Below are positions 15,401 through 25,500 of a stretch of 64,000 nucleotides of DNA, in pieces. The translations under genes and the position numbers were made by a program. This stretch comes from Prochlorococcus marinus CUG1417 (GTDB lineage Bacteria > Cyanobacteriota > Cyanobacteriia > PCC-6307 > Cyanobiaceae), in the NCBI RefSeq assembly GCF_017695975.1, contig NZ_JAAORN010000002.1, positions 372,001 through 436,000 on the forward strand, written 5' to 3'. How positions within the stretch are numbered: the first letter of the stretch is position 1; each line of letters begins with the position of its first letter. The notes below the pieces were generated by a model, which saw only the letters and a list, made by a program, of their open reading frames with translations, did no database searches and was not told where the DNA came from.

Positions 15401-15846
15401 TCATTGGGTTTAACACATCATTGGCATCCGGAGCAAAGAGAGCTGCTGATGCCAATGATGTTGACATAAGAGAATATGAAGTAATTTATAAACTTTTAGA
15501 AGATATTCAGTTAGCTATGGAAGGTTTACTTGAACCAGATCTTGTAGAAGAATCATTAGGTCAAGCCGAAGTTCGAGCAACCTTCGCAGTAGGTAAAGGA
15601 GCTATAGCAGGCTGTTATATACAAACTGGTAAATTACAACGGAATTGTTCTCTTAGAGTTATTAGATCAGATAAAGTTATTTTTGAGGGTAATTTAGACT
15701 CTTTAAAAAGGGTTAAAGATGATGTAAAAGAGGTAAATACGGGATTTGAATGTGGAGTTGGCTGCGATAAATTCTCTTCATGGATTGAAGGAGACATAAT
15801 CGAAGCATTCAAATTTGTCACTAAAAAGAGATCTTTGACACAATAA
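12430..15846 (+). CDS. infB: Translation initiation factor IF-2
   Basis: This GTPase delivers initiator tRNA to the ribosome. At 1138 residues it is long because of a roughly 540-residue low-complexity N-terminal region rich in Asn, Lys, Pro and Ser. The conserved part has an IF2-N domain near residues 550-600, then the G domain: GHVDHGKT near 639-646, DTPGH near 689 and NKID near 743. Domains II-IV follow to the C terminus. Residues about 257-360 are a tandem Pro-Asn-Arg-Pro-Gly repeat. It is the last gene of the rimP operon, starting 47 bases after ylxR. Confidence 0.98.
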   Translation: MTISDKIRIYELSRDLNLENKDILDAAQKLSISVKSHSSSISAEDAKKIQNLINKKNSDKKILAINKPSIKKDNHKQNKDDKSPIISSLKGKPLKENSNKKPLLIKPLNKPESIKIISNQPKNPNIAKSSQSQANLTNKNINIKPSQNFKQDKKTFLNNINPPIKSPSKPPIQLIAKPKNINSNVKSNETSKNTYNKGVGEQLSNKPDQNTNKPKTNILNNRSNTPELVGAPIRRNDSNKQNNNKQNNSFKQTVSNIPSIPNRPGLRNKPSDQARPGSPNRTNMPNRPGSPNRSGMPNRPGSPNRTGSPNRPGLRNKPSDQGRPGSFNRQVNQNRPGSPNRPGSPNRPGSPNRTGMPNRPDSKFNGQRSSGIRKPVSPNELLQLQKTNKSEKEKLVTNNNEKQNIELQKHKAKAPNVRPNAAPSSKKPPHRSFSNSSKKPGKTDWDDSAKLEALRNKNPQKQRQKVHIIGDNDDSLTSETSGYSGEKFSILSASLARPKKEKSDEPKAQKSIKQFKKKKKETTRQRQKRRAMELKAAKEAKQVRPEMIIVPEDNLTVQELADKLSLESSEIIKSLFFKGITATVTQSLDLATIETVAEEFGVPVLQDDIQEAAEKTVDMIESDDINNLIKRPPVITVMGHVDHGKTSLLDSIRESRVASGEAGGITQHIGAYQVEFEHESIKKKLTFLDTPGHEAFTAMRARGTKVTDVAVLVVAADDGCRPQTLEAISHARAAKVPIVVAINKIDKEGASPERVKQELSEKDLIAEDWGGDTVMVPVSAIKKQNIDKLLEMILLVSEVEDLQANPDRSAKGTVIEAHLDKAKGPVATLLVQNGTLKSGDVLAAGSVLGKIRAMVDEHGNRIKEAGPSFPVEALGFSEVPTAGDEFEVYADEKTARAIVGDRATDARATKLAQQMASRRVSLSSLSTQANDGELKELNLILKADVQGSVEAILGSLEQLPKNEVQVRVLLSAPGEITETDIDLAAASGSVIIGFNTSLASGAKRAADANDVDIREYEVIYKLLEDIQLAMEGLLEPDLVEESLGQAEVRATFAVGKGAIAGCYIQTGKLQRNCSLRVIRSDKVIFEGNLDSLKRVKDDVKEVNTGFECGVGCDKFSSWIEGDIIEAFKFVTKKRSLTQ
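13196..13512 (+). repeat. Coding minisatellite inside infB
   Basis: An 18-base unit of the type CCCAATAGACCTGGTTCT, coding for PNRPGS, recurs in near-perfect tandem copies, some changed to PNRTGM or PNRSGM. A longer block of about 39 bases coding for [13 protein letters not shown] occurs twice, at 13210-13248 and 13354-13392, 144 bases apart. The reading frame is kept throughout, so the array lengthens the disordered N-terminal part of IF-2 rather than breaking it. Confidence 0.93.
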
Positions 15847-15862
15847 TTAAATATCTAAATTA

Positions 15863-16099
15863 TTAATCTTTATTTTTATCAAGAAATAATAAAGAAGGAA
15901 ATATTACACAAGCACCCAATTGAATGAGGAGGTTATTTTGCTGTAACTCAGTTCCACTTACAATTTTGGAAATCATTATAAAAAGTCCCAAAAATGCAGA
16001 ACCACTAAAAGCTATCCACAATATTCTTCTTAATCCCTTGAAAGGGGATTGGGTTTCCTTTAATAGTTTCTTTTTTAATTCAGGATCTATTTTTGACAT
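15863..16099 (-). CDS. DUF3493 (LPA1/Rep27-like) small membrane protein
   Basis: This is a short protein with the DUF3493 pattern: a charged N terminus (DPELKKKLLKETQSPFKGLRR) followed by two hydrophobic segments, about residues 27-45 and 58-73. Related domains occur in the plastid Low PSII Accumulation 1/Rep27 proteins, which help photosystem II assembly or repair; a similar role here is inference. I use the ATG at 16099 (MSKIDPE, 78 residues) rather than a TTG four codons upstream. It is convergent with infB, 16 bases apart. Confidence 0.75.
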   Translation of the reverse strand: MSKIDPELKKKLLKETQSPFKGLRRILWIAFSGSAFLGLFIMISKIVSGTELQQNNLLIQLGACVIFPSLLFLDKNKD

Positions 16100-16154
16100 T
16101 AATACTTTCAATTATTAACTTAAGTCTATAAGAAAATATTAATATTTTAGTTTT

Positions 16155-16226
16155 GCCGATGTAGCTCAGCGGTAGAGCAACTGTCTCGTAAACAGTAGGT
16201 CATTGGTTCAATTCCAATTATCGGCA
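16155..16226 (+). tRNA. tRNA-Thr (anticodon CGT)
   Basis: A complete cloverleaf can be folded by eye. The acceptor GCCGATG pairs with TATCGGC (one G-U), followed by discriminator A. The D arm is GCTC/GAGC. The anticodon stem is ACTGT/ACAGT with loop CTCGTAA, giving anticodon CGT, which reads the ACG codon for threonine. The T arm is ATTGG-TTCAATT-CCAAT. CCA is not encoded. It lies between the DUF3493 gene and a glycosyltransferase. Confidence 0.96.
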
Positions 16227-16252
16227 TTTTAAAAGCAAATTGAAAACAAAAA

Positions 16253-17803
16253 ATGATTAATAGAATTCTAAAATTTAAAAATCTTTATAAGCTATTAATT
16301 TTTTTTCCTTTAATATTTTATTTTGGCAAGAGGAGTTATATTGCTTTTGATGAAGGATTTTATGCACTACAAGCTAGATGGATATTGGATAAAGGTAACT
16401 GGACAATTCCTCTTTGGTGGGATGAATATATTTTGGATAGAACAATAGGATTACAGTTTTTAATAGCAAAGTCACAAGAAATATTTGGAAGAAATACGTT
16501 TGCTGCATATCTTCCAACAACAATCGCCGCAATATTAATGCTATTCGTTACTTACAAATTCCATGAAGAATTATTTAATAAAAAATATGCAATCTTATCT
16601 CCTTTAATACTTGCTACTACATATCTTTGGTTTGACTACTCACACTTAGCCACACAAGATATCGTTTATTCATGTTTAGTTACAGTTGGAGTATTTTCTT
16701 TAGTAAAAATAAAAAATAAAGATAACAAATTTTATATTCTTCTTTTTGGAATTTGGATTGGTTTGTCTTTTATGATGAAAACTTTTCTAGTATTCGTACC
16801 ATTATTATCACTATTACCATATTTATTTATAAAAAAGAATATTTTACTAAACAAATATTTTTGGCTTGGACTACTCATTGGATTTGTTCCTTTTTTATAT
16901 TGGGCATTATCTATTAACCTTTATTTAGAGAAAAACATTATTTTTTACTTAATTGAAAAATTTACCATACTATCTAATAAAAATACTTTTACTAATCCTT
17001 TCTACTATTATCTTTGGAATATTCCCGCAACATATCTACCATGGAGTATTTTTGCAATTATTGGCACATTTTTAAATTTATATGAAAGTAAAGAGAAGAA
17101 ATATTTACTTTCCATTTTCCCATTACTTTTAATAGGAATTCTTAGTATTTTTTCTACGAAAACTCCTTACTACACTCTACAAATTTCATCTATTCTTGCA
17201 CTTAATACCTATGAAGGGATAGTGTATTTATTTAACTCTAAAAGATTTAAAAGTATTTTTATATTTATCACTTCAAAAATTGTTCCTTTATTTATAATCT
17301 CTATCACTTTCACATATTATTTTTTATTTAAGAATATAATTAATTTTAACTTTAAGGAAAATACATTTTTAATTATTGGCTTATTATTTTTTGGGATATC
17401 TTGGTCATTTATAAAACATAAAAACTCATTCCAAGAAATATTAATAACATTAATAATTGGTCCTTATTTGATGACTTCATTTCTGTTACAGTCTGGATTA
17501 TTTACCGATAGATCTAGAGAAATAAGAGAAGAAATGGAATACGTAGCATCTCTTGATTTCTTAAAAAATAAAGAAATAAAGGTGGATAAAAGTGGAATAA
17601 AAAATTCTAGATCTCAATCGAAAATCATAAGAATTTCGTTATTAACTCCAAAACTAGGTGAAGGTTTAAAAAGTATAGATCAGTTAAAGAAGTCTGAATT
17701 GGCATGGTCAACTGAATTCAAAGAAAGAAATAATAATAATTCTTATGAAGTTATATATGAAAACCATATTTTAAATCCTTGGAAATTAATAAAAAAAAAA
17801 TAA
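16253..17803 (+). CDS. ArnT/PMT-type membrane glycosyltransferase
   Basis: This is a 516-residue polytopic membrane protein with about ten or more hydrophobic segments. The acidic pair in AFDEGFYALQARW (D33, E34) sits in the first non-membrane loop after transmembrane segment 1, as in GT39/GT83 glycosyltransferases such as ArnT, which move a sugar from a polyprenyl phosphate to an acceptor. The sugar and acceptor cannot be inferred. It lies 24 bases before a GT2 glycosyltransferase and is probably co-transcribed with it. It is even more AT-rich than its neighbours. Confidence 0.82.
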   Translation: MINRILKFKNLYKLLIFFPLIFYFGKRSYIAFDEGFYALQARWILDKGNWTIPLWWDEYILDRTIGLQFLIAKSQEIFGRNTFAAYLPTTIAAILMLFVTYKFHEELFNKKYAILSPLILATTYLWFDYSHLATQDIVYSCLVTVGVFSLVKIKNKDNKFYILLFGIWIGLSFMMKTFLVFVPLLSLLPYLFIKKNILLNKYFWLGLLIGFVPFLYWALSINLYLEKNIIFYLIEKFTILSNKNTFTNPFYYYLWNIPATYLPWSIFAIIGTFLNLYESKEKKYLLSIFPLLLIGILSIFSTKTPYYTLQISSILALNTYEGIVYLFNSKRFKSIFIFITSKIVPLFIISITFTYYFLFKNIINFNFKENTFLIIGLLFFGISWSFIKHKNSFQEILITLIIGPYLMTSFLLQSGLFTDRSREIREEMEYVASLDFLKNKEIKVDKSGIKNSRSQSKIIRISLLTPKLGEGLKSIDQLKKSELAWSTEFKERNNNNSYEVIYENHILNPWKLIKKK

Positions 17804-17827
17804 ATAATCCCTATATACTAAAGTGGC

Positions 17828-18940
17828 TTGATAAAACCTTATAAAGTAATGAAATCTGTTAATAGTTGGAATTTAACAAATAATAAACTGCATCAATTAT
17901 TCAAAGACAATAACAAATTTATTTCAGTTAAAGTAAGGGGTAATACTTGGGAGCCAATTACAAGATGGCTAAGATTAGATTCAAGAGTTTTTAGAGAAAC
18001 CACTACCAAAGCAAGAATAACTTTATGCGATATTGAATCTTTAGCAGAAATTTATAATTATAGATCAATTAGATGGAAAGCAAAAAAATTAACACCTTTG
18101 CCAACCAAACTAATTCCACAATTTTTAAAAAATATTTTTCGTAAATTTCCTATAATAAAACAACTTGCTTATGAACTAGAAATATTTTTTTATAAATATG
18201 ATGAAACTATCTCCGATCATTTAATATCGATTGTAATTCCAGCAAGAAATGAAGCTGGCAATAAACAACTACTAATAAATGCCCTGAATAAATTTAAAAA
18301 AATACCTAATAAATTAGAAATAATATTTGTAGAAGGGAATAGCAAAGACAATACATACAAAATTCTGCAAGAGTTAAAAGAAAATTTTTCAGATTTTTTT
18401 AAGATATCTCTTTTAAAACAAACTTCTAAAGGAAAGAAAAATGCAGTTGTAGAGGGATTTAATATTTCTAAAGGTGAAACCCTAGCAATAATTGATAGTG
18501 ATTTCACTGTAGATATTGATGACAGTATTTCAGCCATTATGGAATCAACTAAAAATGAAAATATTTTAATTAATTGCGCCCGCACAACTTTTCCAATGGA
18601 AAAAAATGCAATGAGATGGGCTAATTATATAGGAAATAGACTCTTTGCAATATTTTTATCAATTCTCATAAATAAACCAGTATCAGATTCACTTTGTGGA
18701 ACAAAAGTTTTTTCAAGAAAATTCTTTAAACTTATGAAAAAAAATGGGAGTTGGGATTCCAAGTCTGATCCATTTGGAGACTTCACAATAATATTTGAGG
18801 CAGCTAACAATAATATAAAAATACTTAATTATCCTGTTAGATATTACGCCAGAAAATCTGGAGCACCAAATATATCCAGATGGATTGATGGATTAAAACT
18901 TCTCAAAGTATGTTGGATTTATATGATTTCCGATATCTGA
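17828..18940 (+). CDS. Family 2 glycosyltransferase with a methyltransferase-like N-terminal remnant
   Basis: The C-terminal part from about residue 135 is a GT-A fold family 2 enzyme. The nucleotide-binding start is ISIVIPARNEAG, followed by IIFVEGNSKDNT and the metal-binding DSD at residues 223-225. The first 130 residues are not part of the GT fold. They end in DIESLAEIYNYRS...PIIKQLAYELEIFF, which resembles the tail of the methyltransferase half in bifunctional methyltransferase-GT2 proteins. No SAM-binding glycine loop is present. The start is TTG at 17828, and no earlier start extends the homology. The GT2 call is firm; the acceptor is unknown. Confidence 0.85.
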   Translation: MIKPYKVMKSVNSWNLTNNKLHQLFKDNNKFISVKVRGNTWEPITRWLRLDSRVFRETTTKARITLCDIESLAEIYNYRSIRWKAKKLTPLPTKLIPQFLKNIFRKFPIIKQLAYELEIFFYKYDETISDHLISIVIPARNEAGNKQLLINALNKFKKIPNKLEIIFVEGNSKDNTYKILQELKENFSDFFKISLLKQTSKGKKNAVVEGFNISKGETLAIIDSDFTVDIDDSISAIMESTKNENILINCARTTFPMEKNAMRWANYIGNRLFAIFLSILINKPVSDSLCGTKVFSRKFFKLMKKNGSWDSKSDPFGDFTIIFEAANNNIKILNYPVRYYARKSGAPNISRWIDGLKLLKVCWIYMISDI

Positions 18941-19048
18941 ATTTAAATAAATCTTCAGAGGTATTTTCTAAAAATTTTCAATTTCGCCGAATTAGTAATA
19001 AAGTAGTTAGATTCTTAATGAATATATAATTCATAAGAATTTCATAAA

Positions 19049-20662
19049 ATGAATTCTAAGTTCAAAAAATTAAATAAAAAAAATCACTACAGAAACCACT
19101 ATGGGAAAATTCTTACTGTAAGACTTCCATGTAATCCAATATTTCCAATAGGGCCAATTTACTTAGCAGATCATATTCATAAATGTTTTCCAATCATAGA
19201 TCAGCAATTTATTGATCTAGCAATAATTCCTTCTAAAAAAGTTTCTAAATATTTATGTAGAAAAATTGATCAATTTAGACCTCATCTTATTATTTTTTCA
19301 TGGAGAGATATACAAATTTATGCACCTGTAGATGGGAGAAGTGGAAATCCTCTGCAAAATTCTTTTGAGGTTTTCTACTCAAAAAATATACTCAAAAAAA
19401 TTAGAGGTTCTTGGGGAGGATTAAAATTAATTGCATCCCATTACGGAGAAATATATAGAAATACCGGATTAGTCAAGATGGGACTTAAAAGAGCACAAAA
19501 ATACAACAAAGATGTAAAAGTAATTTTAGGAGGTGGTGCTGTTAGTGTTTTCTATGAACAATTAGGAAATCATCTTCCAAAAGGAACCATAATTTCTGTT
19601 GGAGAAGGAGAAAATCTTATTGAGAAAATTATTAAGGGTGATTCGATAGAAGACGAAAGATGTTATATTGCTGGTCAAAAACCTCGGAACAAATTAATAC
19701 ATGAACAACCTTCGGGCACTGTTAAAACTGCCTGCAACTATAAATATATTAAATCAATATGGCCTGAATTCAATTGGTATATAGAAGGTGGAGATTACTA
19801 TATAGGAGTACAAACAAAAAGAGGTTGTCCTCATAATTGTTGTTTCTGTGTTTATACGGTTGTAGAGGGTAAACAGGTTCGTGTAAATCCAGTTAACGAA
19901 GTAATAAAAGAAATGAAGCAATTATATGATTTGGGAGTAAGGGGATTTTGGTTCACAGATGCGCAGTTTATTCCAGCAAAAAAACATATTGAAGATGCAA
20001 AAAATCTTTTGCAAGCTATTAAGGATCAAGGCTGGGAGGACATTAATTGGGCTGCATACATTAGAGCTGATAATATTGATGCCGAGCTAGCACAGCTAAT
20101 GGTGGATACAGGTATGAGTTATTTTGAAATAGGTATTACTTCAGGATCTCAGGAACTCGTAAGAAAAATGAGACTAGCTTATGACCTTAAAACTGTATTA
20201 AACAATTGCAGAATGCTGGTCAAATCAGGTTTCAAAAATCATGTTTCAGTCAATTACTCATTTAATGTTTTTGATGAAACGCCAAGCACCATTAGACAAA
20301 CTATTGCATACCATAGAGAATTAGAAAATATTTTTGGCAAAGGGTTAGTTGACCCAGCTATTTTCTTTATTGGTTTACAACCTCATACTCTCCTTGAGAA
20401 GTATGCCTTAGATCATAAAATTTTGAATCCGAATTATAATCCAATGAGCATGATGCCCTGGACAGCAAGAAAACTTTTATGGAATCCAGGAACCTTAGGG
20501 AAAAAGCTTGGTCAAGTATGCTTAGAAGCTTTTGATAATAAAGAAGATGAATTTGGCAAAACAGTCATAAACATTCTTGAAAGAGAATATGGAAAATCTT
20601 CTTTAAAAGAATCTTTAAAAGTTCGTCCTCTATCAGAAAGGAAACTCGCTCATTCGAAATAA
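19049..20662 (+). CDS. B12-binding-type radical SAM protein
   Basis: This 537-residue protein has an N-terminal Rossmann-like region of the cobalamin-binding type. LGGGAVSVF and VGEGENLIEKII are the usual landmarks. A radical SAM barrel follows, with CPHNCCFC, that is C260, C264 and C267 for the [4Fe-4S] cluster. Later come WFTDAQFIP and the SGSQ motif seen in BchE/MiaB-like barrels. From memory, close cyanobacterial homologues are sometimes named photosystem II high-light acclimation radical SAM proteins; I cannot verify that here. It follows the two glycosyltransferases after 108 bases and may be a separate unit. Confidence 0.85.
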   Translation: MNSKFKKLNKKNHYRNHYGKILTVRLPCNPIFPIGPIYLADHIHKCFPIIDQQFIDLAIIPSKKVSKYLCRKIDQFRPHLIIFSWRDIQIYAPVDGRSGNPLQNSFEVFYSKNILKKIRGSWGGLKLIASHYGEIYRNTGLVKMGLKRAQKYNKDVKVILGGGAVSVFYEQLGNHLPKGTIISVGEGENLIEKIIKGDSIEDERCYIAGQKPRNKLIHEQPSGTVKTACNYKYIKSIWPEFNWYIEGGDYYIGVQTKRGCPHNCCFCVYTVVEGKQVRVNPVNEVIKEMKQLYDLGVRGFWFTDAQFIPAKKHIEDAKNLLQAIKDQGWEDINWAAYIRADNIDAELAQLMVDTGMSYFEIGITSGSQELVRKMRLAYDLKTVLNNCRMLVKSGFKNHVSVNYSFNVFDETPSTIRQTIAYHRELENIFGKGLVDPAIFFIGLQPHTLLEKYALDHKILNPNYNPMSMMPWTARKLLWNPGTLGKKLGQVCLEAFDNKEDEFGKTVINILEREYGKSSLKESLKVRPLSERKLAHSK

Positions 20663-20674
20663 ATTGAACTATTG

Positions 20675-20992
20675 TTAATCCTCTTTCTCAATTGAACTAG
20701 ATATTCCTTTAGATTTTAATGATTCTGAATAGAATTCCGCTGGCTCTAAATCACAAACAATAACCAAACCCACACCGGTATTATGTGCCTCTAACATTAT
20801 GGCAATAGCATCTTGCTCGCTTAATTGAGGAACAACTTCTCTTAGTGAAATAGTTACATACTCCATTGAATTAACTGGATCATTATGAAGTAAAACCTTA
20901 TATTTTGGAGATTTATTTTTTAATTCAGCAGGTTGCTTTTCAATAACTGCTGAATTATTACTCACACTTTGTTCCGACTTTATAGAAAGCAT
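20675..20992 (-). CDS. clpS: ATP-dependent Clp protease adaptor ClpS
   Basis: ClpS brings N-degron substrates to ClpC/ClpP. The 105-residue protein has the core KYKVLLHNDPVNSMEYV, where the Asn-Asp pair binds the substrate alpha-amino group, and EAHNTG with the conserved histidine. The N-terminal 25 residues are a flexible, poorly conserved arm. It ends 12 bases from the convergent radical SAM gene and is followed upstream by dapL on the same strand, 31 bases away. Confidence 0.93.
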   Translation of the reverse strand: MLSIKSEQSVSNNSAVIEKQPAELKNKSPKYKVLLHNDPVNSMEYVTISLREVVPQLSEQDAIAIMLEAHNTGVGLVIVCDLEPAEFYSESLKSKGISSSIEKED

Positions 20993-21023
20993 TAAATTAC
21001 TTGAATTTAAATCATAGTTATAA

Positions 21024-22250
21024 TTATATATTAATTATTCTTTCCATTGCTTCAAGGACATTTGATCTTGAGTTAAATGCTGATAAACGAAAATAACCCT
21101 CTCCTGATAATCCAAATCCGCTCCCAGGGGTGCCCACAACACTAACTTTTTGAAGAAGAAAATCAAAAAAGTCCCAAGATGTCATTTTATCAGGAACTTT
21201 GATCCAAATATAAGGTGCATTGTCCCCTCCATAAACTTTATATCCCGCAGTCTGAAGTTTATTTTTCATAATTTTTGCATTTTCCATGTAAAAATCAATT
21301 AAACCTCTCACTTCTTTCTTTCCTTCGAGAGAATATACTGCTTCTGCTCCTCTTTGCACGATATAGCTAACTCCATTGAATTTTGTAGATTGTCGCCTAT
21401 TCCATAGAGGCCATAAGGCTATTTCCTCATTTGTTGAGCTGAACCCTTTAAGATTTTTAGGTATTACTGTAAAAGCACATCTAACTCCAGTGAATCCTGC
21501 ATTCTTAGAAAAAGATCTAAATTCAATAGCACAATCTTCTGCTCCCTCAATCTCATATATTGAATGAGGAATATTTTTATCTTGAATAAACGATTCATAA
21601 GCTGCGTCAAAAAGTATTAAAGAATTGTTTTGAAGAGCATAATCAACCCATTTTTTCAATTCTTCCTTAGTAATTGTTGCTCCAGTAGGATTATTCGGAA
21701 AACAAAGGTATAAAATATCCACTTTCTTTTGAGGAAGTTCTGGCAGAAAGTTATTTTCCTCATTTATTGCAAGATAAGTCAATCCTTTATAAGTGCCATT
21801 TATGAGGGCATCTCCAGTTCTTCCTGTCATGACATTGCTATCTACATAAACAGGGTAAACAGGATCTGTTACAGCAATTGAATTATCTTTGCCAAGAATA
21901 TCTAAAATGTTGCTACTGTCGCATTTAGAACCATCTGAAACAAAGATTTCTTCAGGTGAAATTTTACAGCCTCTCGAAATAAAATCATGATCAGATATTT
22001 TTTCTCTTAGCCAAGAATAACCTTGTTCTGGTCCATAGCCTTTAAAGCCTTCGGCAGTTCCCATTTCATTTAATGCTTTACCCATAGCATCTCTGCATGC
22101 TTTTGGTAATGGTTCTGTCACATCGCCTATTCCTAGCTTAATTATTTCTGAACTATTATTTGATTGAGAATATATTTTTACCCTTTTAGCAATTTCAGGA
22201 AATAAATACCCAGCTTTGAGTTTTAAATAATTTTCGTTTACTTTGACCAC
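21024..22250 (-). CDS. dapL: LL-diaminopimelate aminotransferase
   Basis: This PLP enzyme converts tetrahydrodipicolinate directly to LL-diaminopimelate, the short route to lysine and peptidoglycan used by cyanobacteria and plants. The 408-residue length fits. Visible signatures are [13 protein letters not shown] near the N terminus, CFPNNPTGA, and the PLP-lysine box [10 protein letters not shown] near residue 247. It lies just upstream of clpS on the minus strand and is divergent from rne, with a 299-base gap. Confidence 0.96.
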   Translation of the reverse strand: MVKVNENYLKLKAGYLFPEIAKRVKIYSQSNNSSEIIKLGIGDVTEPLPKACRDAMGKALNEMGTAEGFKGYGPEQGYSWLREKISDHDFISRGCKISPEEIFVSDGSKCDSSNILDILGKDNSIAVTDPVYPVYVDSNVMTGRTGDALINGTYKGLTYLAINEENNFLPELPQKKVDILYLCFPNNPTGATITKEELKKWVDYALQNNSLILFDAAYESFIQDKNIPHSIYEIEGAEDCAIEFRSFSKNAGFTGVRCAFTVIPKNLKGFSSTNEEIALWPLWNRRQSTKFNGVSYIVQRGAEAVYSLEGKKEVRGLIDFYMENAKIMKNKLQTAGYKVYGGDNAPYIWIKVPDKMTSWDFFDFLLQKVSVVGTPGSGFGLSGEGYFRLSAFNSRSNVLEAMERIINI

Positions 22251-22549
22251 TTTGCATTAATGAATTTAACCAATATTAGGATAATGGATCAACGTGCTTA
22301 AGTGGTGGTTAGATGTTAATATTATGGTAGTTATGTTTAAATTAAGAGTTAATCATAACTATAAATTCAATTTCAATTAGTTTAAAATCGTCTAAAGATT
22401 TATACATAGCAGAATTAAATTGCTATTAACTTTATTAATTTTAAGAAAATCATAATACTAGCTATAAACAATTGCTTTCTTAAGAGATAAAAAAATTAAC
22501 TCTTTACTTTAGATGACTTTCAAAATTCAAACCATTCATAATAAAATAT
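22251..22549. promoter_or_regulatory. Intergenic region upstream of rne and dapL
   Basis: These 299 bases separate divergent dapL and rne and hold no open reading frame of note. An 8-base inverted repeat, TAGTTATG at 22328-22335 and CATAACTA at 22354-22361, could form a stem with an 18-base loop. Cyanobacterial rne genes are known to carry long leaders that feed back on RNase E, so part of this is probably 5' UTR. No consensus promoter is clear by eye. Confidence 0.45.
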
Positions 22550-24370
22550 ATGTCTCAGCAAATTATCATCGCTGAGCAGGCTCGAATTGCAGCACTGCTC
22601 ACAGATGATCGAGTTGATGAATTAATCGTCGCACAAGGTCAATATCAAATTGGCGATATCTTTTTAGGAACAGTTGAAAATGTTCTCCCTGGAATTGATG
22701 CCGCTTTCATAAATATTGGTGAAAGTGAAAAAAATGGATTTATTCATGTTTCAGATCTTGGTCCATTAAAACAAAAAAATGGGGCATTTGGAATAACCGA
22801 ATTACTAGAACCAAAACAAAAAGTTCTAGTACAAGTAATGAAGGAACCAACAGGATCTAAAGGACCTAGACTAACAGGAGGTATTTCTATACCTGGAAAA
22901 TACTTGATATTACAGCCATATGGTCAAGGAGTAAATATTTCCAGAAAAATAAATACAGAAACAGAAAGAAGTCGCTTAAAAGCTCTTGGGGTCTTAATAA
23001 AACCGCCCAGCACAGGTTTACTATTTAGAACAGAGGCTGAAACCATAAAAGAAGAACTACTTATCGATGATTTAGAAAACTTAATTCAACAATGGGAAAA
23101 TATATTAAAAGTTTCTGAGACTTCTAATCCACCAAATTTAATAAAAAGAGATGATGATTTCTCTATTAAGATCTTGAGAGATCATATTAAATCATCAACT
23201 AAAAGCATAATCATCGATAATAATTTTTCAGTTGAAAGAGCAAAGAATTTCTTAATAAATTATGAATCTACTTTAGATATTGAATTTCACGATAACGATT
23301 TAAACCAACATATTTTAGAGAAATATGAAATCAAGAAAACAATTCAAAAAGCTCTTCAACCTAGAGTGGATCTTCCTTCAGGAGGATATATCATCATTGA
23401 ACCCACTGAAGCGCTTACAGTAATTGATGTGAACTCTGGATCATTTACCAGATCTGCAAACTCAAGACAAACAGTTTTGTGGACGAATTGTGAAGCAGCC
23501 GTTGAAATCTCAAGACAAATGAAATTAAGAAATATTGGTGGCGTTATCGTAGTGGATTTTATTGATATGGACTCTAGAAGAGATCAATTCCAGTTACTAG
23601 AACATTTCACTTCAGCAATAAAAGATGATTCTGCAAGGCCTCAAATAGCTCAGCTTACTGAATTAGGTTTGGTTGAGTTAACCAGAAAAAGACAAGGGCA
23701 AAATATATATGAATTATTCGGTAAAAAATGTCTTACTTGCGATGGTACTGGATATGTAGAAAATAAATTGAATAATGAAATTTTTAACCAAAGATTAAAA
23801 AAAATAGAGGATAAATCTAATAAAACAAACAGTTTGAAACCTTTAGATATAAATCCTCCTCACACAATTGATGAGCAGGAAAAAATAATTAGCAAGGATT
23901 TACCTAACCACAAAGAAGGAAGTAAGGAGAACAATTCTTATAAAAAAGAACCAGGTAATGATTATTTGAACCCACTAAATTCAAAAGAAAAAAATATAGT
24001 AACAGTTAATCTTACTAATCAAGAAAAAATTGTTTTCAGTCAATTAGGTATTAATCCACTCATAAAGTTAGGTAAAGAATATCTTGCTAGTAATAATTTT
24101 GTGCGTTTAAAAGACAATAATGAAGCAAAAGAAAAAACTTTAAATAATAAAAAAACAAAAGCAAAACAAATTAAAAAAATCTCAAAATCTAAAGAAGAAC
24201 ATATTGATATTAAAATTGAAGCAAATGCAAATTCCAAAGATCTATCAACAAACAAAACTAATGAGGTTAAGGAAGTTGCATTTATAGATAAAAAGGATGA
24301 AATTGAAATTACAGATGAGATAAAAAATGCAAGAAAAAAAAGAAGAAGATCTTCAGCAAATATTGAATAA
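22550..24370 (+). CDS. rne: Ribonuclease E (RNase E/G family)
   Basis: This endoribonuclease starts decay and processing of most mRNAs. At 606 residues it has the compact cyanobacterial layout. An S1 RNA-binding domain occupies about residues 35-120. The catalytic DNase I-like domain has Asp residues in [10 protein letters not shown] (near 293) and VVDFIDM (near 336). The zinc-link CLTCDGTGY lies near residue 394. After about 420 the protein is a disordered Lys/Asn/Glu-rich tail, the usual place for partner binding. Its 3' end overlaps rnhB by 44 bases in another frame. Confidence 0.97.
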   Translation: MSQQIIIAEQARIAALLTDDRVDELIVAQGQYQIGDIFLGTVENVLPGIDAAFINIGESEKNGFIHVSDLGPLKQKNGAFGITELLEPKQKVLVQVMKEPTGSKGPRLTGGISIPGKYLILQPYGQGVNISRKINTETERSRLKALGVLIKPPSTGLLFRTEAETIKEELLIDDLENLIQQWENILKVSETSNPPNLIKRDDDFSIKILRDHIKSSTKSIIIDNNFSVERAKNFLINYESTLDIEFHDNDLNQHILEKYEIKKTIQKALQPRVDLPSGGYIIIEPTEALTVIDVNSGSFTRSANSRQTVLWTNCEAAVEISRQMKLRNIGGVIVVDFIDMDSRRDQFQLLEHFTSAIKDDSARPQIAQLTELGLVELTRKRQGQNIYELFGKKCLTCDGTGYVENKLNNEIFNQRLKKIEDKSNKTNSLKPLDINPPHTIDEQEKIISKDLPNHKEGSKENNSYKKEPGNDYLNPLNSKEKNIVTVNLTNQEKIVFSQLGINPLIKLGKEYLASNNFVRLKDNNEAKEKTLNNKKTKAKQIKKISKSKEEHIDIKIEANANSKDLSTNKTNEVKEVAFIDKKDEIEITDEIKNARKKRRRSSANIE

Positions 24371-24944
24371 AGTATTCGAAGTTGGAATAGATGAAGTTGG
24401 ACGGGGAGCAGTTTTTGGTCCAGTTTTCTCAGCAGTTGTTGTATTAACTGAAAAAAATAAACTTATTTTGAAACAATTTGGAGTAATAGATAGCAAAAAA
24501 TTAACTCCAAAAAAAAGAAAATTTCTTCTTCAGAAAATTTTATTACTTTCTTCAGATTATGGAATTGGGCAATCCTCAACTAGAGAAATAGATAAGTTTG
24601 GTATTAGAGTTGCGACAGAACTTTCAATGATAAGAGCTTTAAAAAAATTAAAGCAGAAGCCATCTGAAATAATAATTGATGGCCCCTTATTATTAAGGCT
24701 ATGGGATAGAAATCAGAAAAATATAGTATCAGGAGACTCGAAGTTTACATCAATAGCTTCAGCAAGCATAGTTGCAAAAGTATCTCGTGATAATCTAATG
24801 GAAAGGTTAGAAAAAAAATACTCAGGATACTTAATATTTAAAAATAAAGGCTATGGAACCAAAGAGCACCTTTCAATTATCAAAAAATATGGAATAACTA
24901 ATCTGCACAGAAAAAGTTTTTTAAAAAAATCAAAGCTTATTTAA
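24327..24944 (+). CDS. rnhB: Ribonuclease HII
   Basis: It cleaves RNA in RNA-DNA hybrids and removes misincorporated ribonucleotides. The 205-residue protein shows the catalytic acidic residues in GIDEVGRG (D22, E23), the Asp of IIDGPLLL, and the final Asp in AKVSRDNLM. The ATG start at 24327 lies inside the end of rne, giving a 44-base out-of-frame overlap that suggests translational coupling. Its end overlaps the convergent DUF1997 gene by 15 bases. Confidence 0.95.
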   Translation: MQEKKEEDLQQILNKVFEVGIDEVGRGAVFGPVFSAVVVLTEKNKLILKQFGVIDSKKLTPKKRKFLLQKILLLSSDYGIGQSSTREIDKFGIRVATELSMIRALKKLKQKPSEIIIDGPLLLRLWDRNQKNIVSGDSKFTSIASASIVAKVSRDNLMERLEKKYSGYLIFKNKGYGTKEHLSIIKKYGITNLHRKSFLKKSKLI

Positions 24945-25448
24945 GCTACACCAGTCTAAAAAATCTTTAACTAATTGCTGTTGAACTCTTGCCTTTATAC
25001 CCAACAAAATTCCGTTTAATACCGAATGACCTGTAGATTCCAAAATTTTCTTTGGCACAAGTTTTAATAAAGGGGGTTGACTTACAGATACCCCTAAAAG
25101 CGCCTCTCCCTCTAATCCAATGGAAGTTGCTTCTAAATTCGCTTTCAAAATAAGATTAAAGTCATCTATCATCCCTAAACCATCTAATGTACTTTCAAGG
25201 GCACTCATTCTTAAAATTCCATCTTTATTTTCTACCGCAATTGAAACAACAGGGTTAATATCTAATTGAAAAACCTTAAAACTTGTTACTGTATACTTAT
25301 ACCTACCTTCTCCTTCAGGTACTAATTTTTTGGAGTCCAGCATTGCACCAACAACTCTTTCTTCTTCCAAAAGATATTTAGAAAGATATTCTTTATTTCG
25401 TGTTACAGAAAGCTTTAGTTTCTGTTTAGCATCAAAAGATAACAGCAT
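24930..25448 (-). CDS. DUF1997 family protein
   Basis: This 172-residue soluble protein belongs to a family shared by cyanobacteria and plant plastids and annotated DUF1997. Its function is not known to me. It shows an alternating hydrophobic beta pattern in the middle ([20 protein letters not shown]) and a C-terminal amphipathic helix rich in Gln and Val. No catalytic motif, signal peptide or membrane segment is visible. It overlaps the end of rnhB by 15 bases and is divergent from pheA, with 52 bases between starts. Confidence 0.75.
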   Translation of the reverse strand: MLLSFDAKQKLKLSVTRNKEYLSKYLLEEERVVGAMLDSKKLVPEGEGRYKYTVTSFKVFQLDINPVVSIAVENKDGILRMSALESTLDGLGMIDDFNLILKANLEATSIGLEGEALLGVSVSQPPLLKLVPKKILESTGHSVLNGILLGIKARVQQQLVKDFLDWCSLNKL

Positions 25449-25500
25449 TGTCTATATTCCCCCAATGCTTATTTGATCTCTTTTTTTTTTACGATTAATC

